A DNA stretch of 64,000 bases from Globodera rostochiensis (GCA_018350325.1 JAEVLN010000014.1:62001-126000), one strand, 5' to 3'; shown: positions 35,831 to 50,400, numbered from the stretch's first letter. Program-made: numbers and translations. The notes: generated by a model not told the origin, from the letters alone.

Positions 35831-36739
35831 AGCACCATTAACGGAACAATTATTTTTTTTATTTATCATTAAATTCAATTAATTTTATTTGAGAAATTTA
35901 AGTTTTTGTTTCAATTATGTAATTTGCAAATTATGATGATAATAGGTAAATTGTGTTTTTTTTATTAGGATGCCATTGAAAATCCCAAAAATTATGTGCT
36001 GAAACCGAATGGGCATTTTCTCCTCTTATAAAAGTCCCGGTTTTAAAATTTCCAGTGTGCCCAAGTTATTTTATTTTAAGAATTATTTTTCCTTCGTCCG
36101 TTCCATGAGCCAAAGCTCAGCGATGTGGTCGACGTGTACGGCACGGCACGCTGTTAGGCATTCCGGTTCCGTTTTTTGCCGCCCCAAAACTCGGCTTTCC
36201 CGGGTTTTCAAGGCCCGGATACCGTCCCTTTTTAGCCCAAAACCCTCCGGTTAACAGTTCTTGAACACCCCCAACTATTCATGTTCATAAATTGTAAATT
36301 TTGCAATTCTGTGAATTTAAATTTTTAAATATAAACAATTTTTGGTATTTTTAGTTTTTGGACATTATTTAAAATTATTTTGATTCTTTTTAAATATTAG
36401 TAATTTATGGAATTTTAACATTTTAAATGCATTTTTTTTTGCTGTCCCCACAAATTGCAATTTATGGTGCAATAATAATAACTCCTAATCACTCTGATCA
36501 ACAAATGATCGTGACCCTCCCGTCGCAGCAGCGTCAGCTGACCAATTTCCATTTTCAGCCGATTAATTATCAGCAACAAGCACAGAAAGAATGGGGCCGG
36601 CCTGCACTTAGGAGAGCATATGACCAAAATTTGAAACAATCCGACCACCAAAAAATTTATTTTTGTGCGGGCGTTGAGAAGGTACAAAAGTTTTCGTGGA
36701 AATATTTGGTAGGGAAATTCCGTTGTTTGTGTTTACATA

Positions 36740-37500
36740 TTGGTGTGCAAAGATTGGACAATTCGCCAAACATTTGAAAAAAAACGAGACACAACAACAA
36801 TGTGGTGTTTGATCAGTGAAGGGCAAAATTTTGAAACATTTGAACAGAGACAGCCCATTTTCGATCAGAGATCACTGGAGGGCGCACAACTTTCGACAAA
36901 AATGTCATCGGCGACTGTCTGCACGTGAACAGCAACAGCAGCAGATCATTTTGCCTATTTAAGTTGAATTTTTAGTGAGGCTGGCCAATCGATTTTTCGG
37001 GATCGGAATCCCGACGCAAACGAATCCGCAATTGCGTGCAGCCATGATCCCGACACATCCCCAATTTTTTTTTTTCGGGATCACACGGGATTTTTGGGTT
37101 TGAGAATAGCTCAAAATTGCCGGAGGCGCCGTCATTTAAAACTTTTTATGTTGTTAAGAGAATGTAATCAAGATGTATCCCGCTGGATTGAAGAATGCTC
37201 GGCCAACATCCCGATCGGGATCTTGACAAACTTGTTCACCAAAATCCTGATCGGGATCAGTCCTGACAATTCAAAAAAAGGCTCGGTCAGAATCCCGAAT
37301 TTAATCCCAATGGGATCCCGATCTCGTCCGGTCTCTAGTTTGTTTATGATGTGCGAGATTGAACAGTTCACAAAAACATTTGGATAAAGGACAAAACAAT
37401 GTGGTCTTTGATCGATCACTGAAGGGCGCAGCACAAATTTTGAAAAATTGTCATCGGCGATTGCGCGCACGTGAATAGCAGCAGCAGATCAACCAGCAAA
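36740..37500. repeat. direct duplication interrupted by a CGGGATC-rich insert
   Basis: The block at about 36750-36955 (AACAATGTGGTGTTTGATCA, TGTCATCGGCGACTG, GCAGCAGATCA) returns diverged at about 37340-37495 in the same order and orientation. Between them lies a segment rich in CGGGATC / GATCCCG words in both orientations, probably a foldback insertion. Confidence 0.65.
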
Positions 37501-40209
37501 CCATGACTTTGGACTTTGGACCAGGGCTATCGCAAAAAAAGGATTTTTTGCCCAAAATTGAAAGTTCGAAATCAAATTTAACTCTTGTAAATTCAAAACA
37601 AAATCTAAATAAAACGTGTCAAAATTTTGGCAGCGCTGGTTTGAACTGGAGATCGGACTGATCGAGATTCTCGATCTTGATCTCGTGTACATACTTTTTT
37701 TTAAAGAAATTTTTTTGTACTGATTTTTGGAGCTCATAGATCGAATAATTGCCAAAACCGATGGGACAAATAACTTCCGCTTTCAGAAAATTGCTTTCAA
37801 AAAATTTTCGTTCCGCAATTTGTTAACCGCAATTTGTATTTATCGTTAATCCCTTAAAGAGTTAGAATTATTTTTGGTTGGGGGCTTTAATTCAAATGCC
37901 AATTTTTAATCCGTCAAATAGAAAGAATATTAAAAAAAAATTGTGTTGTTTTTGATTTCGGACATCAGTTGACAGAAAAAAAAATTGTTTATTTTTTAAT
38001 TATTAATTGCAAATTTACGCGCATATTTTTGCAGAACGAATAATGATGACAAAACTGACGGAGGTCACCAACAATTGGGGGCAAATGTTTTTTTCCCAAA
38101 AATTAAATTAATTCATTCAAAAAATGCATTAATTCGTTGGCTTGGCCGTCCGGACTTTGGCCCCGCGCCATTTTAGTGCGTTTTAACCGCGTTCAAAATG
38201 TGCATGAAAATCATGCGAAAATTGGCTGAAAGTGCGCGGCGCATTGGGCGTAAATTTGGCGGTTGCCAAAACAATTAAAAAACAAAAAATTAATTTGTTG
38301 TAAAGGTTATGGGGTCGGTGAATAATCAAAAATGGCCTCTTTTAAATTAGATACAAATTTAAGAAAATTGCAATAAAAAAGAACCGAAATCCTAAAAATC
38401 AACACAAAAACATTTGTATTGTACCCAAAAATGCACCTCTAAAGATAACGAAAAATTTAGAATTGGGGTTTTTTATAAATTTCCAAAATTGTGAAAAAAT
38501 AGTTTTGTTACAATTTGAGAGGGAAATTGATAAAGAATAACCAATTTTGAAACATTTTTGAGCATAAATTAACTGAATTTGGTCATCTTTTGGTGCATAT
38601 AAATCACTTGCCCTCCATTAATTGATAGTCAAGTGCCATTTGATTTTATCACATTTGGCGCCCCCTAAAATTTATAAATAATATTATAATTTTCTCATTA
38701 CGGTGATTAGCCTTAGAATTAAACTCAACATTTTTTGACTAATCACGAACTCCCGAATCCGAAAGCGAACAATTAAAATATTTTTTTTATGCTTTGTGCC
38801 ACTTTGAATTTGCTAAGGACGTTGAAAGATTATATGTATTTTAAAAGGCAATCGTTTCATTCGTCGGCAAAGCTGTTTTTATTATTTTTTGAATTTTTTA
38901 TGGAATCTATTAAAAAAATTGGTCCATTTTGTCCCGTCCCAACCCTAATTATAAATAGGCTTATCGGTTTCAGACCAAACCGAACCGCAAAACTGAGAAA
39001 TTTCGGTTATCGGTTTTGGTTCCGGTTTAGTTAACCGAAAAAGTCTCAGAAATCGGAAACCTTAATTATGAATAGAGGTGTATTTAAAAATTGAAAATGG
39101 GGCAGACATTCAAAAATGGATTGATTAGCTTTTAAATATTGGGCAATTTTAATGTATTTAAATGGCATTTACTGATTATTTTTTTGAGGGTTAAAATTGC
39201 AACGGTTTTAGTTTAGAATAATTTCGAAAATATTTTTTAAAATATTCGCTATTTCCACCGTACACTTGTTCATTTCGTGGCCTATTGTTCCGATGAATGA
39301 AAATGTTTTTTTTTCAAACGGAAAATAATATTCAATTCATTCATTGCGTACACTTTTCTTGGCCAATTTTTTCATTTTCCTATTTTAAATTTGTGCCATT
39401 GACGTAACCCGCGTTTTCTTTTCTTTTGTTTTGATTGTGCACTTTGTAATTTATTTTCTAAAAAGCGAAAAAAATTTAAAAATTAAATTTCGAATTTGTC
39501 GTGTAATTTCGATTTCAAAATTAACAAAGCGAATACATCGAACACATTGCTGACCAGGGTTGCCGATCGAAACTCACAAGTTTTTTCAGACTCGAACTCA
39601 AAACTCGACTCGAACTTCAGCTAATCAGTAAATGATTTGATTAGATACGATCAATTCAATAAGTATCGCGATATATCGCAATAAATTTTTTGATATTATC
39701 GCGATACTGATCGAAACAATCCATAGTAAGTTATTTCAATAATTTTCAATAAACGATAATTTATCGAAATATCGTATCGTTTTTCGATCGAAGCAATTTG
39801 CCGAGCATTAATATGTTGTTAAAAGAATTTATCCAGATTTGATCGCTTTCAAACCACTTTCAATTTCGAATTTCGGATTTTACATTTTTACCTTTCGATT
39901 TTGAAGAAATTCTCTTTCGCGACAGCCCAATCTATCCTTTTAAAATATTTATAATTCACTTCTTTTTTGTTTTGTTATGACATCAATCACAATTCGTCAT
40001 CCCGTACTGCTTGCTGACCATGACGTGATCAAAACGTCCACCACACATAAAGCACCACGTCACTTCTTCTTCTCTGTGTAAAACGCACATTCCCATCCTC
40101 CCATATTCACTTCCGTCGATTGCACTCAAATCGCACACCAAAAATTTGTACCCATTTTTCATACCAAAAATATTTCCTTTTTCGCATTAAATATTTATAA
40201 GCAAATGAC

Positions 40210-40262
40210 ATTTCATTTCATTTCATTTCATTTCATTTCATTACATTTCATTTCATTTCATT
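40210..40262. repeat. (TTTCA)n microsatellite
   Basis: About ten copies of a 5-bp unit TTTCA, with one TTACA variant. Confidence 0.95.
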
Positions 40263-40263
40263 T

Positions 40264-40620
40264 TTGGAGTTCTTCTTTTTTAATTGCCAAAATATTAGTT
40301 GTAAACAAACGCCAAAAATGCGTTATTTAAATTCCGCGCCGACGCATTTTCAACGGGCAAATGAAGCTTTATTGGGGAGCGGGGGAGGGGGAGGGGATTT
40401 ATCCGCTTATGCTGACGTTGGTTTTTGTTTTATTTATAAGGAAATGACATTTCATTTTTTATTATGTTTAAATTACCAAAATAGTTAGTTGTAAACAAAA
40501 CGCCAAAATTGCATTATTTAAACGAGTGGACGCATTTACCAACGGGCTCTTGGGGGGGGGGGGTGGGGGGGCTTTATCCGTTGCTGCCACTTCTGACGTT
40601 GATTTTCGGTGGACGACGAA
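40264..40620. repeat. ~180-bp direct duplication
   Basis: The block from about 40264 is repeated from about 40453. Shared ordered words include AGTTGTAAACAAA, CGCCAAAA, GCATTATTTAAA-like, GACGCATTT, CAACGGGC, a G-run, TTTATCCG and TGACGTTG. The copies differ in the length of the G-run. Confidence 0.8.
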
Positions 40621-43600
40621 ATTTTTAGGGATTAATGCGAGTTCTTCCGGCTCCTCCCCCCCTCCCCCCCCCCCGCTTTATCTTTTGTATAATTTACGCA
40701 ACATGGCGCAAATGTATTTAAAATAGCTAATTGACCAAAACAATTTGAAAAAACCGGGTCATATAAGGGCGAACTCAGTGAAAAAAAGGGACACTTTAGT
40801 CTCAATCCCGAACTCGCTTTACTTTCCTAGGAGTCCCACTTCAATTCATAATTTTTCGGCAAAATAAAATTGTCAAAATTAATTATTTACGCTTTACCGT
40901 TTTTATAAATTTTTTTTGTCGCTTTTTCGTAGTGCTTTTGATTCCCACGTGTGTATATTTGCCCCCCCCCCCGTCCGTGACGTTTTCAGGGTCACTGATG
41001 GCCAAATGTGTTAATTTGGCGCTTGCGGCCCCTACGGCGACAAATATTTCCTGTTTTGATTTTGGAAATTAAAAATGCCAGTCTTCATCAAAGGGATACA
41101 AAATTTTGCAACAAATTTTAATGAGACAAATAGCCTAAATGAGTACAAGTCTGGGAAATGAGAGCGCTTGGCCACGGCGCCGCGCCATTGATGTTTGGCC
41201 TAATTCGTTGGCATTTGGCCACGGCACAGCGCGCGATGTGCGCATGTTTTGCACATTTTACCATAAATTTTGTAATATTTTATAATAATATATCAGACAA
41301 TGCAAATGTTTTCTTTCCAGGGCGATTTATGACTTTAATCAGCAACCAATTTTGATTGGAAATGTCAAAATATTTGAATTTGCTCGAAATGCCCTCCAGC
41401 AAAAGTTAATTAATTTTTTGTTTCTTTCTTTGGAGTTGGGATTATATTTGGTGGGATGATTATTTTTGGCTTTTTCGTTTACCATTCGAGCGCTATTTTT
41501 GTGCCAAAACATAATTCGTGGAATTTTGTTTCATTGGCTGGCACGTCGCACCAAAGAAAATGTAATTTGGGTAATTAAAAAGAATGAGGTCAAGGTTTAA
41601 GAAATGTAATTAATTTGCAATTTAATTTCCGCTTTAAATGGAAAAGTTAGAATATAATATACCTTGCACCGCAGACCGATAAATATTTTTGTTTCAAAAA
41701 TTTTGTTCTTTAATAAGTTAGGTTAGCCATCTCGAGAAATTTTTTAGACGTTTGGACCCGCCCGGTGTCGAATTTAATTTGATAACGAACGGTCCATGGC
41801 TTCACAACATTCCATTCATTTTATAAATTAGTACATTTTTTGGGTTATCCAACCGAATTTTTTTTAGTGTTAAAGAATTTACCAATTCTTAGAAATGTTC
41901 ATGAAATTTTATACAAAAAATTAAAAAGGTTCTCTTCTCTTTCAGGCGTTTAATTTGAAATTTTCCAACCTTTCTAAAGTGTTGAAAAATGCTGGCCTAA
42001 TTTTTTATGTGTTTGTTTTTTTTGTTTTGTTAATTTTTGGCATTTTTATTTTTTAAAATATTTCCGTTAATTTCCGGGCCCCCCGCAATTTATGAACTTC
42101 TCAATCATCATCAATCACAACAGGTATATATACAACAAACACTCGAGTATTTTGAGTCCCACCCAAAAGAAAATGTGCTTTTGAGTGGGGCCAAATGTTA
42201 CGAATTGAAAGGAATTCCCGGACCCACCGATTCTCCCCCCGTCTGGCCAATGTTTGTTTACTTTATTTAACCCCCGAAGGGTTTCCGCAAGAAAAATATG
42301 TTCCCCCCCCCCCCCCCCCTTAACTTCATATGTCGAAACTTTTTTTTTTAATTTGATGGCCACGAGTTTTTTGTTTTTGTATTATTAAGACCGCACGTTA
42401 AGAAAATAATTTTCAATTTGTTAAATTATTTTTGATTTGGAAATATTTGATTTGTCTGCCGCATGAAAGAAATATTATTATCATTCAATTTTAAGGGGGC
42501 GATGTGTGCACTCTGTTTGCACTGACTTTGACTCACCCCCATCGATCGTTAAGCGTTTTTTGGAGGGGGGGGGGGCAAAATTTGAGCAAATTTTAAGCAA
42601 AAATTGCGAAATTAATTTTTAATATTTAGTTTTTATACAATTAAAAATCTCATCATAATTTATATATACGCAAAAAAACAGGCAAATGCCTAAAAATCCG
42701 CTCCCTATTATAAACAGTACAAAAATAAATAAATTTGTCAATTTTATTAATTAATATATTATATTTAATAATAATAATTTTATCATTTTAATTCAAATGC
42801 AAACATTTTGTTATCTTTTCGCCCCCTTCTGTGGGAAATGCACTCAATCATAAAAAAGATGATCGATGGTAATGTTAAATGTTTGTGATCACCAATTTAA
42901 AAACGCATTAAAATGCAAAAAAATGTTACATTTTTTGTAGGCGCCTAAAACCTTTACGACATTTTTAAGCATTTTAATTGGTTTTTAAATAATAAAAGTA
43001 TTTAGAATTTTATATTTTACACAGAACTGAATATAAAATTTTAGTTATTTTGCAATTTCCTTAGATTTTTATTGGGTTTTAAATTGTTTTGACGTTCTTT
43101 GAGTTTACCTTTCCTTACGCTCACTAAATATTTATTTTTAATATACAAAATTATTATTATTATTATAATTTTTAATGACTAAAAATTGTTCATATTCCAC
43201 CAACCGAGTCGGGGCCATGCTTTTTTAATTAGAGACACACCGGTGTTTTTTTTAATGTTAAATTAAAAAATTTTTACAAAATGCGCTCCCTTTTTTTTAA
43301 TCATTTTATCGTCAGCGAACAAAACGAACGCATTTTTGAGGCGTTCTTTCATCCCGCAAATAAATGAATGAATGGCGGCGGTGGTGGTTGTTCTTGCAGT
43401 TTAATTATTGCCCCAAATACGACGTAAAAGCATCATCGCTTTCAGCGAAACATTTACGAGCCCCCCGCCCCCCCCCCCCCAAAAAAAAGGGTGGTGAAAA
43501 TCCCGTGAAAATCACACATTTTTCACCCCTTCCCTTCAGGGGAAAGGGGCGGGCGCAGTGGGGTGGGCGAAGCGAAACACGTCCACGCCCCCCGAGGGGT

Positions 43601-43710
43601 GTCGAGAGGGGCAAGACCATGCCCACCCTCATCATCCCCTGGAGGGCGAGAAACAGATTACAAAACACAAATAAGCAGCAGCAGCAGCAGCAACAAGCCA
43701 CGCCCTCGCC

Positions 43711-43745
43711 TATATAAAGGGACGCTCTTCACTCGGACAGCTTTC
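43711..43745 (+). promoter_or_regulatory. TATA-type core promoter candidate
   Basis: TATATAAAGG at 43711-43720 sits in a GC-rich context, with an initiator-like TTCACTCGG about 28 bases downstream. It points rightward. The nearest recognised + strand gene starts 3 kb away at 46694, so it could drive a 5' UTR exon of that gene or an unrecognised transcript. Confidence 0.4.
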
Positions 43746-46693
43746 ATTGCGCGGGGCACAATCCCTTCCGGCGACCATCGGACAGAAACATCGACAATTT
43801 TATGCCTCAGGCACTTTAATTTGCGCTTTAGGCATTTTAAACTGAAAATTTATACCTAAGTGGGGTTGCATTTATGCCCTCCGGGCATCATCAAACACTG
43901 TTTTGTCGCCCTCTGATAATTATCTATTTTGGCCCCACTCAGTGTGATCAGAGTGTTTTGATTTGATTTGGGGTTATGGGGTTGGGTGTGTGGACGGGGC
44001 ATGGGGAGAGGAGAATTTGTCTGCCTCAATTTCTGTGTAAAATCCCCTCCGGCGTCCCCCAAAAAGTTCCAGCCCCTCAACCCTCCCCATCTCTTCACAT
44101 CCGTCCGCCCGAGTTGTGACAATTGGCGATGAAAATGAGCTGAAAAAACCGGATCAGAAACGTCCCCCCGGGCACTTTGGCCTAGGGGCTGGAACGAAAC
44201 AAAAAAAAAGGTTTTCACTTCCTTTTCATTTCATCGCCCTCCAAATTTGTACTTTTTTCGGCTTGTTAATTTAAAATTTTGTGGGGTTTTTGCCCGAAAA
44301 ACGCCGTAGGGCGTATAGCCTTATCTAGAGGTCTAAGGTTCGTTTTAAAGAATTTTTTAAAATGCAAAATTAGATACTTCGAAGTTTAGATAAACAAGAC
44401 CATAAAACAAAGTCTTTTTAAATTTAAAAAAAAACATTGTGCGCGGAAATGTGAACGAATTGAACAACACGTTGTGTTCTTCCGACCTTTGTGCTGAACG
44501 CGTTGTGTTTACACACTGCTTGGTGTTTTTCTGTTTAGGGCGTTTGTCACATTAATTCATTAGCCTTTAAATTGGTGATTCGCCGAAGCCTTTATAAATT
44601 GTGATTCGCCGAACACGGACGGAATGGAAAGGCGGAGGCGGAGACGGACATTGTACAATGTGTCATCATCCACCCACGTCCGTCATCTCCCCTCCGTCAC
44701 ACTTTTTTTTGTTGTTCCAAGATGTTCATGCGCATCCATTTTCTTTTCATCCTCTTCTCAATCATTCATGTTCATCTCTAGTCTGCCGCTTTATGTTTTC
44801 TTGAACATCTTCAATTTCTTGATCCTGCATTCATGCATCCATTGCATTGTCTTCATTTTCTTCCATCTTCTATTCCGTCATGTTCATCTACATCCGTTCA
44901 TCCTCCCGTCATGTCTTCTCGAACATCTTCATGTCTTCTTGAACATCTTCAACTTGACTCTCTTCTGTCTTTCATTCACTTCCCCTATGTTCAGCTTCCA
45001 TCTTCATATTCCGTCATGTTCATCTACATCCGTTCATCCTGCCGCCATTCTTCTAGAATATCTTCAACTTGACCTTCTTCTGTTTTCCACTCACTTCCAA
45101 CTATGTTCAGCTTCTTCCATCATCCATCTTCATCCCAATTCGGGTCCAGCTCGTCTGTGTCAAGAAGGTTCAGCTTCACATTTCCTTCCCTCATATTTCA
45201 CCTCCATTTTCATTTGCCCTCCTTCCACCCCCGTCCGGTCCGTGCTCATGCTTCACAACCACGGCATCCAGCATTATTGGCACACATCCCCACAAATCAA
45301 CCCGAAGGTCAGCCCCGGCAGTGAGCCGGCCGAGTCATTTGTTCTGGGCCCGCCAATTTTGTGTCATTTCCATCAGACGAAATTTGAAACCAAAAAAAAA
45401 AACTCATCCCCCCGGGCGGCCTTCTGCCGCCTGCCCACACACATATATAAATCCGGAGAATTTTTGCCCTTTTGGTCAGAATTTTTTCCGTTGTGCTTTT
45501 GCACTTCCTCATTCATTCATTCATTCATTTGCTAGAGCTTTTCCGGCGGCCAGACACAACAGCCGACCCGACACGACCCGCCCGCCCCCTCCGGGGTTTC
45601 TTGGGCTTGGCCCAAAAAGCAAGAAGCACATCACACAGACCATGTGGCGGCCCCGCAAGGGCCAGACCGGATAGCAAAAAGGCTCATGAATCATAACGTG
45701 AGCTTTCGATGAACTCAAAAATGAAGTGTTGGCATTTGAAAAATGAACCGGACGTTTGTGGAGAGGGGCGTAAGGTGCTAAAAATGAGAACCAAAATAAT
45801 TGTTTTGGCTGCTTAACTCAAACACCTCAAGGCATAATTTTTCTCAAATTTTTGGATTTTTAAACAAATTTTTCAACCCTTTTAGGCATTTATAAATTAA
45901 TTTTGTTTTTTCTGATAGTATTTTTTCAATGCATATTGTGGGTCAATAGACTTTTACGAGCCGAACAAAATTTTTTGTAAAAAATTTGCACCAAAAATTG
46001 GTTCCGCTTTCGGCACACGCCGTGGGTGGGTGGGTGGTTGAGTGGACTGGACTTTGGAGGACCAAAAATTTGTGCAATAAAATGCGTGTCGTCATCATCA
46101 ATCGTCGTATCTTCCTGTTCCTCGAAATTTGACGTGTACACCCACCGCCCCCCTCTCTTATCACGACGACGTTTAATGGTGCGATGGGGCGAAGAACTTT
46201 GGAGGAGGGGGGCGCCGGGGGCGTCGGGGGGGGGGGGGAGGTTTCGCCTCGGGGGAGGGGTGTTTCGCCATCCTTCGCCCGTCGTAACGTAACGTGAACA
46301 TCATCCATCGCCGAAATTTGATGGGGACGAGAAAACCCAGTCCCCCCCCCTCCTCACGCCCAGCATCGTCCGACTCACCCCCCCCCCCCCCCCACCGCCT
46401 CCCGATTATCAACCCACCCAAATTTTACACATATTTTGTGTTCAATCAAACGGGCCGGACCGGACGGACCGACCCTCTTCCCCATCATCTACACACTCCT
46501 CCTGCCATCCGTTTGCTAATGATCCTTTTTTTATCGGGTTTTTTTGAAACCCAAAAAATTCTTTGGGGAGCAGCAAAACGTGAATTTCATACCGCTCAAA
46601 AATTTAATTTTTATTTTCAGCAGACTATTTATAAAAGTGGATTATTTGATTCACTTCGTTCAAACATCTTTCATCAAATTAGCATCAAACGCA

Positions 46694-47458
46694 ATGGCCA
46701 CCAGCAGCACAAGTTGGAGCAGTTCAAGCAGCTGCAGCAGCAGCAGTGTCGGCAGCCTTTTTATGTTGCTGATGTTGGCCTTGTTGGCGCAACTGGCACG
46801 AGCCGATGTGTGCCAGTGCGGGCCAAGGTGTAAACTGTACACGCATGAACTGCACTGCTCCAGGTGGGACAAAAATTTTGAAATAAATTTTGAAAAATTG
46901 ATAAAATCATGAAATTTTGAAATTCATGGAGTTCAAAATCTCAGATGCTGCACTTCGGTGATGAAACGCCGTTCACTGCCCTTCCTGAACTACCCGGCCG
47001 AGCAAATTGACGCACTCCAGGCCGCCCACCCAAAACTGTTTGGCCAACGGAGAGCACTAACGGAAGAGCTGTTGTCCCAACTTGTGGGAGAGGAGCAGGA
47101 GATGAACAAAGAATTACAACAGCAACCTGAACCTGAACAGCTTCAACTCGTTGTTACTATCGAAGAATCGTCCAACACGCAAAAGTGAGAGAATTTGGTA
47201 AAAAATATCAAATTATAATATCTTCATTTCTTCAGAAATGCACTGCTCAAACTCACAGCAGAAGCTTCTGCTAAGCCAAAACCAGAACATCAACAACATT
47301 TCCGTCTTGGCCATCTGTTGCGCAGCCAACGGCCTTTCAGACTTGCGCTGGACGGCGCAACACAACCTCGTGAAGTTCAAGCAGTTCCAGCACCAAAATG
47401 GAGGACAACAGAGACAAATCAGCAGCATCAGCAGGAGGCGGAGGAGGAGTTGGCATAA
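46694..47458 (+). CDS. secreted precursor with a six-cysteine, neuropeptide-like domain
   Basis: Three exons, 46694-46863, 46945-47184 and 47236-47458, join in phase with GT-AG introns to give 210 residues. A Ser-rich start and a strong hydrophobic core (LFMLLMLALLAQLARA) form a signal peptide with probable cleavage after ARA. A 26-residue segment with six cysteines follows at once: C-x-C-x3-C-x8-C-x2-CC, ending at a KRR dibasic site. After it come LPFLNYPAEQID, a second QRR site, a Gln/Glu-rich region and a C-terminal part with LGHLLRSQRPFRLALDG. The layout (signal peptide, compact Cys-rich peptide, dibasic cleavage, acidic spacer) is that of a secreted peptide precursor. Its position and size recall insect trissin, but the cysteine spacing differs. 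I do not recognise an exact family. Confidence 0.8.
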
Positions 47459-50400
47459 TCATTTGGGTCCGGCATTTCCGGAAGCGAAAAATTGTCCGAC
47501 GCGAGAGATTGATGATCAACAACAATTCTTTTCTGGCTATACACGGGTGCTGCTGTTCCAACAATATCATTCATGTCGTCATCCTTAATAATGTTTTCCC
47601 ATGTTTTATTTAGGGGTTAGTTGGGCTGAAAACGGACAAAAATTTTTGTGGATTTTTTTTTGTTTTGAAAATTTTAGTCCACCTAACCCCGGTACCCCGG
47701 TACGCCTCCCGCCCCCGCCCACCCCCGTCCAACACGCAAATCTCAAAAACCTTACAAAAGTCACGCGTCATATATAACTGTTGTATGTGTTGTTGTTGTT
47801 GTTGAAGTTGAAACTGTACCCGGCCATTCCTCCGTTTCTGTTGCATTATCTCTTTCCGTCACCACTTTCTTTTCCCAATGCTTTCATTTTTCATAATTTT
47901 TTTTGTTGTTCCCAAACTTAAGCCCCCCCCCAAGCCCCCTCCTGTTCTTAGTTTTTCCGTTGTAATGCCCTGAATTTTTCCCGTCTACAAAATTTTTAAG
48001 CCCCTCTCCATTTGCAAGGGGTAGGAAAATTTTAAATTTTAAACCACAAAAACTGAAAATTTTGTTCTAAAAATTCCACCCCGCGCCCACAGCCTCCATG
48101 CCTATACCCATAATGCCAGCCTAGTGTTTGTTGTATTCTGTGCCGCCGAATTTCCCAAAATTTCAAAAAAATCTCCGCCTCCCAACCCCCCCCCCCCAAT
48201 TAAGCCTTCCCCCCCCCCAAACTGACACTTTTTCGTTGATGAAAAAATGGATGCTTTTGTTTTGTGAAAAATGGTAGTTTCATCATTATATTTGCTGAAT
48301 TCATTAATAATAATTTATTCGCATAAAAGCAATGGCATAAATGGAACAGAGTTTTTTCTTGGCATTTACATATTTATTGGTCTGTTAAAATGAGCAATTT
48401 TCAAGTTTTCGCATTAAAATATTTTAAAAATGAGGTTTCGGGATCAAATTGAGTTTGGTACCCATCAGCAAAATTTTAGGAATTTTCATAATTTTAAGCT
48501 TAAACTTAAAAACTAAGGCTTAGTCCACCGATTTTCTTAATTATCTCATTTACAAAAATTTTTCAAAAATTTTAAATTTTCAAAATTCACAATCGAAAAA
48601 CGAAAATTCGGTTCAAAGTTAATTTTCTTCAAAAACGATCATTTTCCTTGAGTGTTTTCTCTGCAAATTTTGAAATTTCCGTTGACCTTTGATTTTGTAT
48701 ATATTTTTCATTATCATAATAAATAAATACCTATTAAACTATTTGCTGATTGCCCCACCCCATCAGCGCCGCTCAACCAACAGACATTTGTGACAGCAAA
48801 AGAACTCCCCCGGGGGGGGGGGGGAAATTTGGGAACGTTAATTTTTTACACGCCCAATTTATGTTGATGCCCCCCCCCCCAATTCGTTATCGTAAAGTAA
48901 ACAGTGAATGTGCAAATTGTTGTACTTCGACATGGTGTTCTTCTGTTCATGTTCAACCAGCAAAGTCCGGTTGGGGGCGTTGTGGGGCCTAATGACAAGC
49001 CACGCAGTTACTTTTTAATGCTTTTCGTCGCCCGTTGGTTGTTGGTCAAGCAATGGACAAATTATTTACTGCACACGGTTAAAGCGATCTGATTTTGTCG
49101 GGTACTGATTGGCATTGATTTAATTAAGATTTAATTAATTATCCAGCAATACTGATTTAATGATCAAATCTAATCGATCTGATCGGGAATGTCTTTGAAA
49201 CAGTGATGATAATTGTGATCTTTCTCTCCAAAATGATCGGAAGTGATCAGAAATGGTATTATTTAAATTTCGAAACTATTTTAAAATGAATTTTTGACCT
49301 TCTTGTCGCCAAACCAATTCGCTGTTTGTGTTTGTTTGGGATTATCAAAATCGCAATTTTCGCTAAAGGAATTCCAGGATAGGCACAAATCCCCGCCGGG
49401 CATCCGGTCCGAGGCATGTCTTTGGCATTTAAATGATGTGACATTAAACAATATTTGATTAGAAAGAGAGTTTAATTGAGTAGAAGATAGACTTCAGCAA
49501 GGTGTTCAAGAGGTTCAAAGCATTCCGAGAAGTTATATTTTTTATCAAAATTTATGATTTTACAGAGTTTTTCTGATTTTTTTCGGGGGTATGAGTTTCA
49601 TGGTTTTTGTCTAAACACTTAGCTTATGCTTACATACAAAACTCATTAAGAGGCAAAAAAGTGCTAGGCGATTCGACTTAGACTAGTGACTCAGCGCGGA
49701 AAATTCGCACAAAAATTTGAGATTACACGTTTAAGCTATAACTTTATTGAGAAAAGACCAATCGGCTAGCTTTTGCTTGATCAAATATTCAATAAACTGA
49801 AGACTTTTGAATAGTGTCAAATTTTTTGTTTGATTTGCTTTTCTAATGACTAAGTTATGATATATTCGTCGAGTTCGGTCGGCGCCAAGCTGTTCGGATC
49901 GATGAATAATGTCTTGGAGTTTTAATGATCACAATTTAAGTCGCCGTTTCCGATCCTAATCGAAAATTTCCGATCATTAAACATAAAAAATAGATAAATG
50001 GGTCCCATTTCAAAACACATTCTCTCCATTCCATTCCAAAAGGCAACAAAACATAGCATTTTTGTGCTTAAAACGACAAAATTTCCGATTTTGGACGCAA
50101 TTAAATGCGCGCGATGTATCATTTTACATTTGGGAGCAATGTTTGCAGATTGTCACCGCGTTTTACGCAATTTCCGGCACCAAAATCTGAGGGATGCCAT
50201 CAAAGCAAAATGCCAAAAATGGACTTGAACTTTGAAAAAGCTTTTTTGCGCATTTACACAAATAAATGGAAATTTGAGAAAATTGAAATTTATAAATGCC
50301 AAGCGATGAAAATGCTTGTTTGAATGTGAGTTTAAGCCTTTTAAAGATGACCAAATTTACTTTTTTTACACAGGTAAAACGGGAAAGAAAGGAATTTTTA

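Larger units (their letters stand above)
34962..46693. other. long non-coding stretch between tomosyn and the cysteine-rich precursor gene
   Basis: It holds the tomosyn 3' UTR, dispersed repeats (35600-35830, 36740-37500, 40210-40610), many C/G runs (for example 42303-42318, 46378-46393), a pyrimidine-rich imperfect repeat region around 44700-45130 and one TATA-type promoter near 43711. Open frames of up to 300 codons at 44624-45535 come from repeated TTCATC / CTTC-rich sequence and are not convincing. A tomosyn polyadenylation signal may be AATAAA at about 35473-35479. Confidence 0.55.

Noticed and set aside
36427..36777. A 116-codon + strand frame with a Gln-rich start
   Set aside because: Part of it lies in a duplicated repeat block; there is no splice context and no conserved motif.
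44624..45674. Open frame of 303 codons and overlapping frames of 201 and 79 codons
   Set aside because: Imperfect TTCATC/CTTC-rich repetition keeps several phases open at once. The sequence is low-complexity without recognisable motifs.
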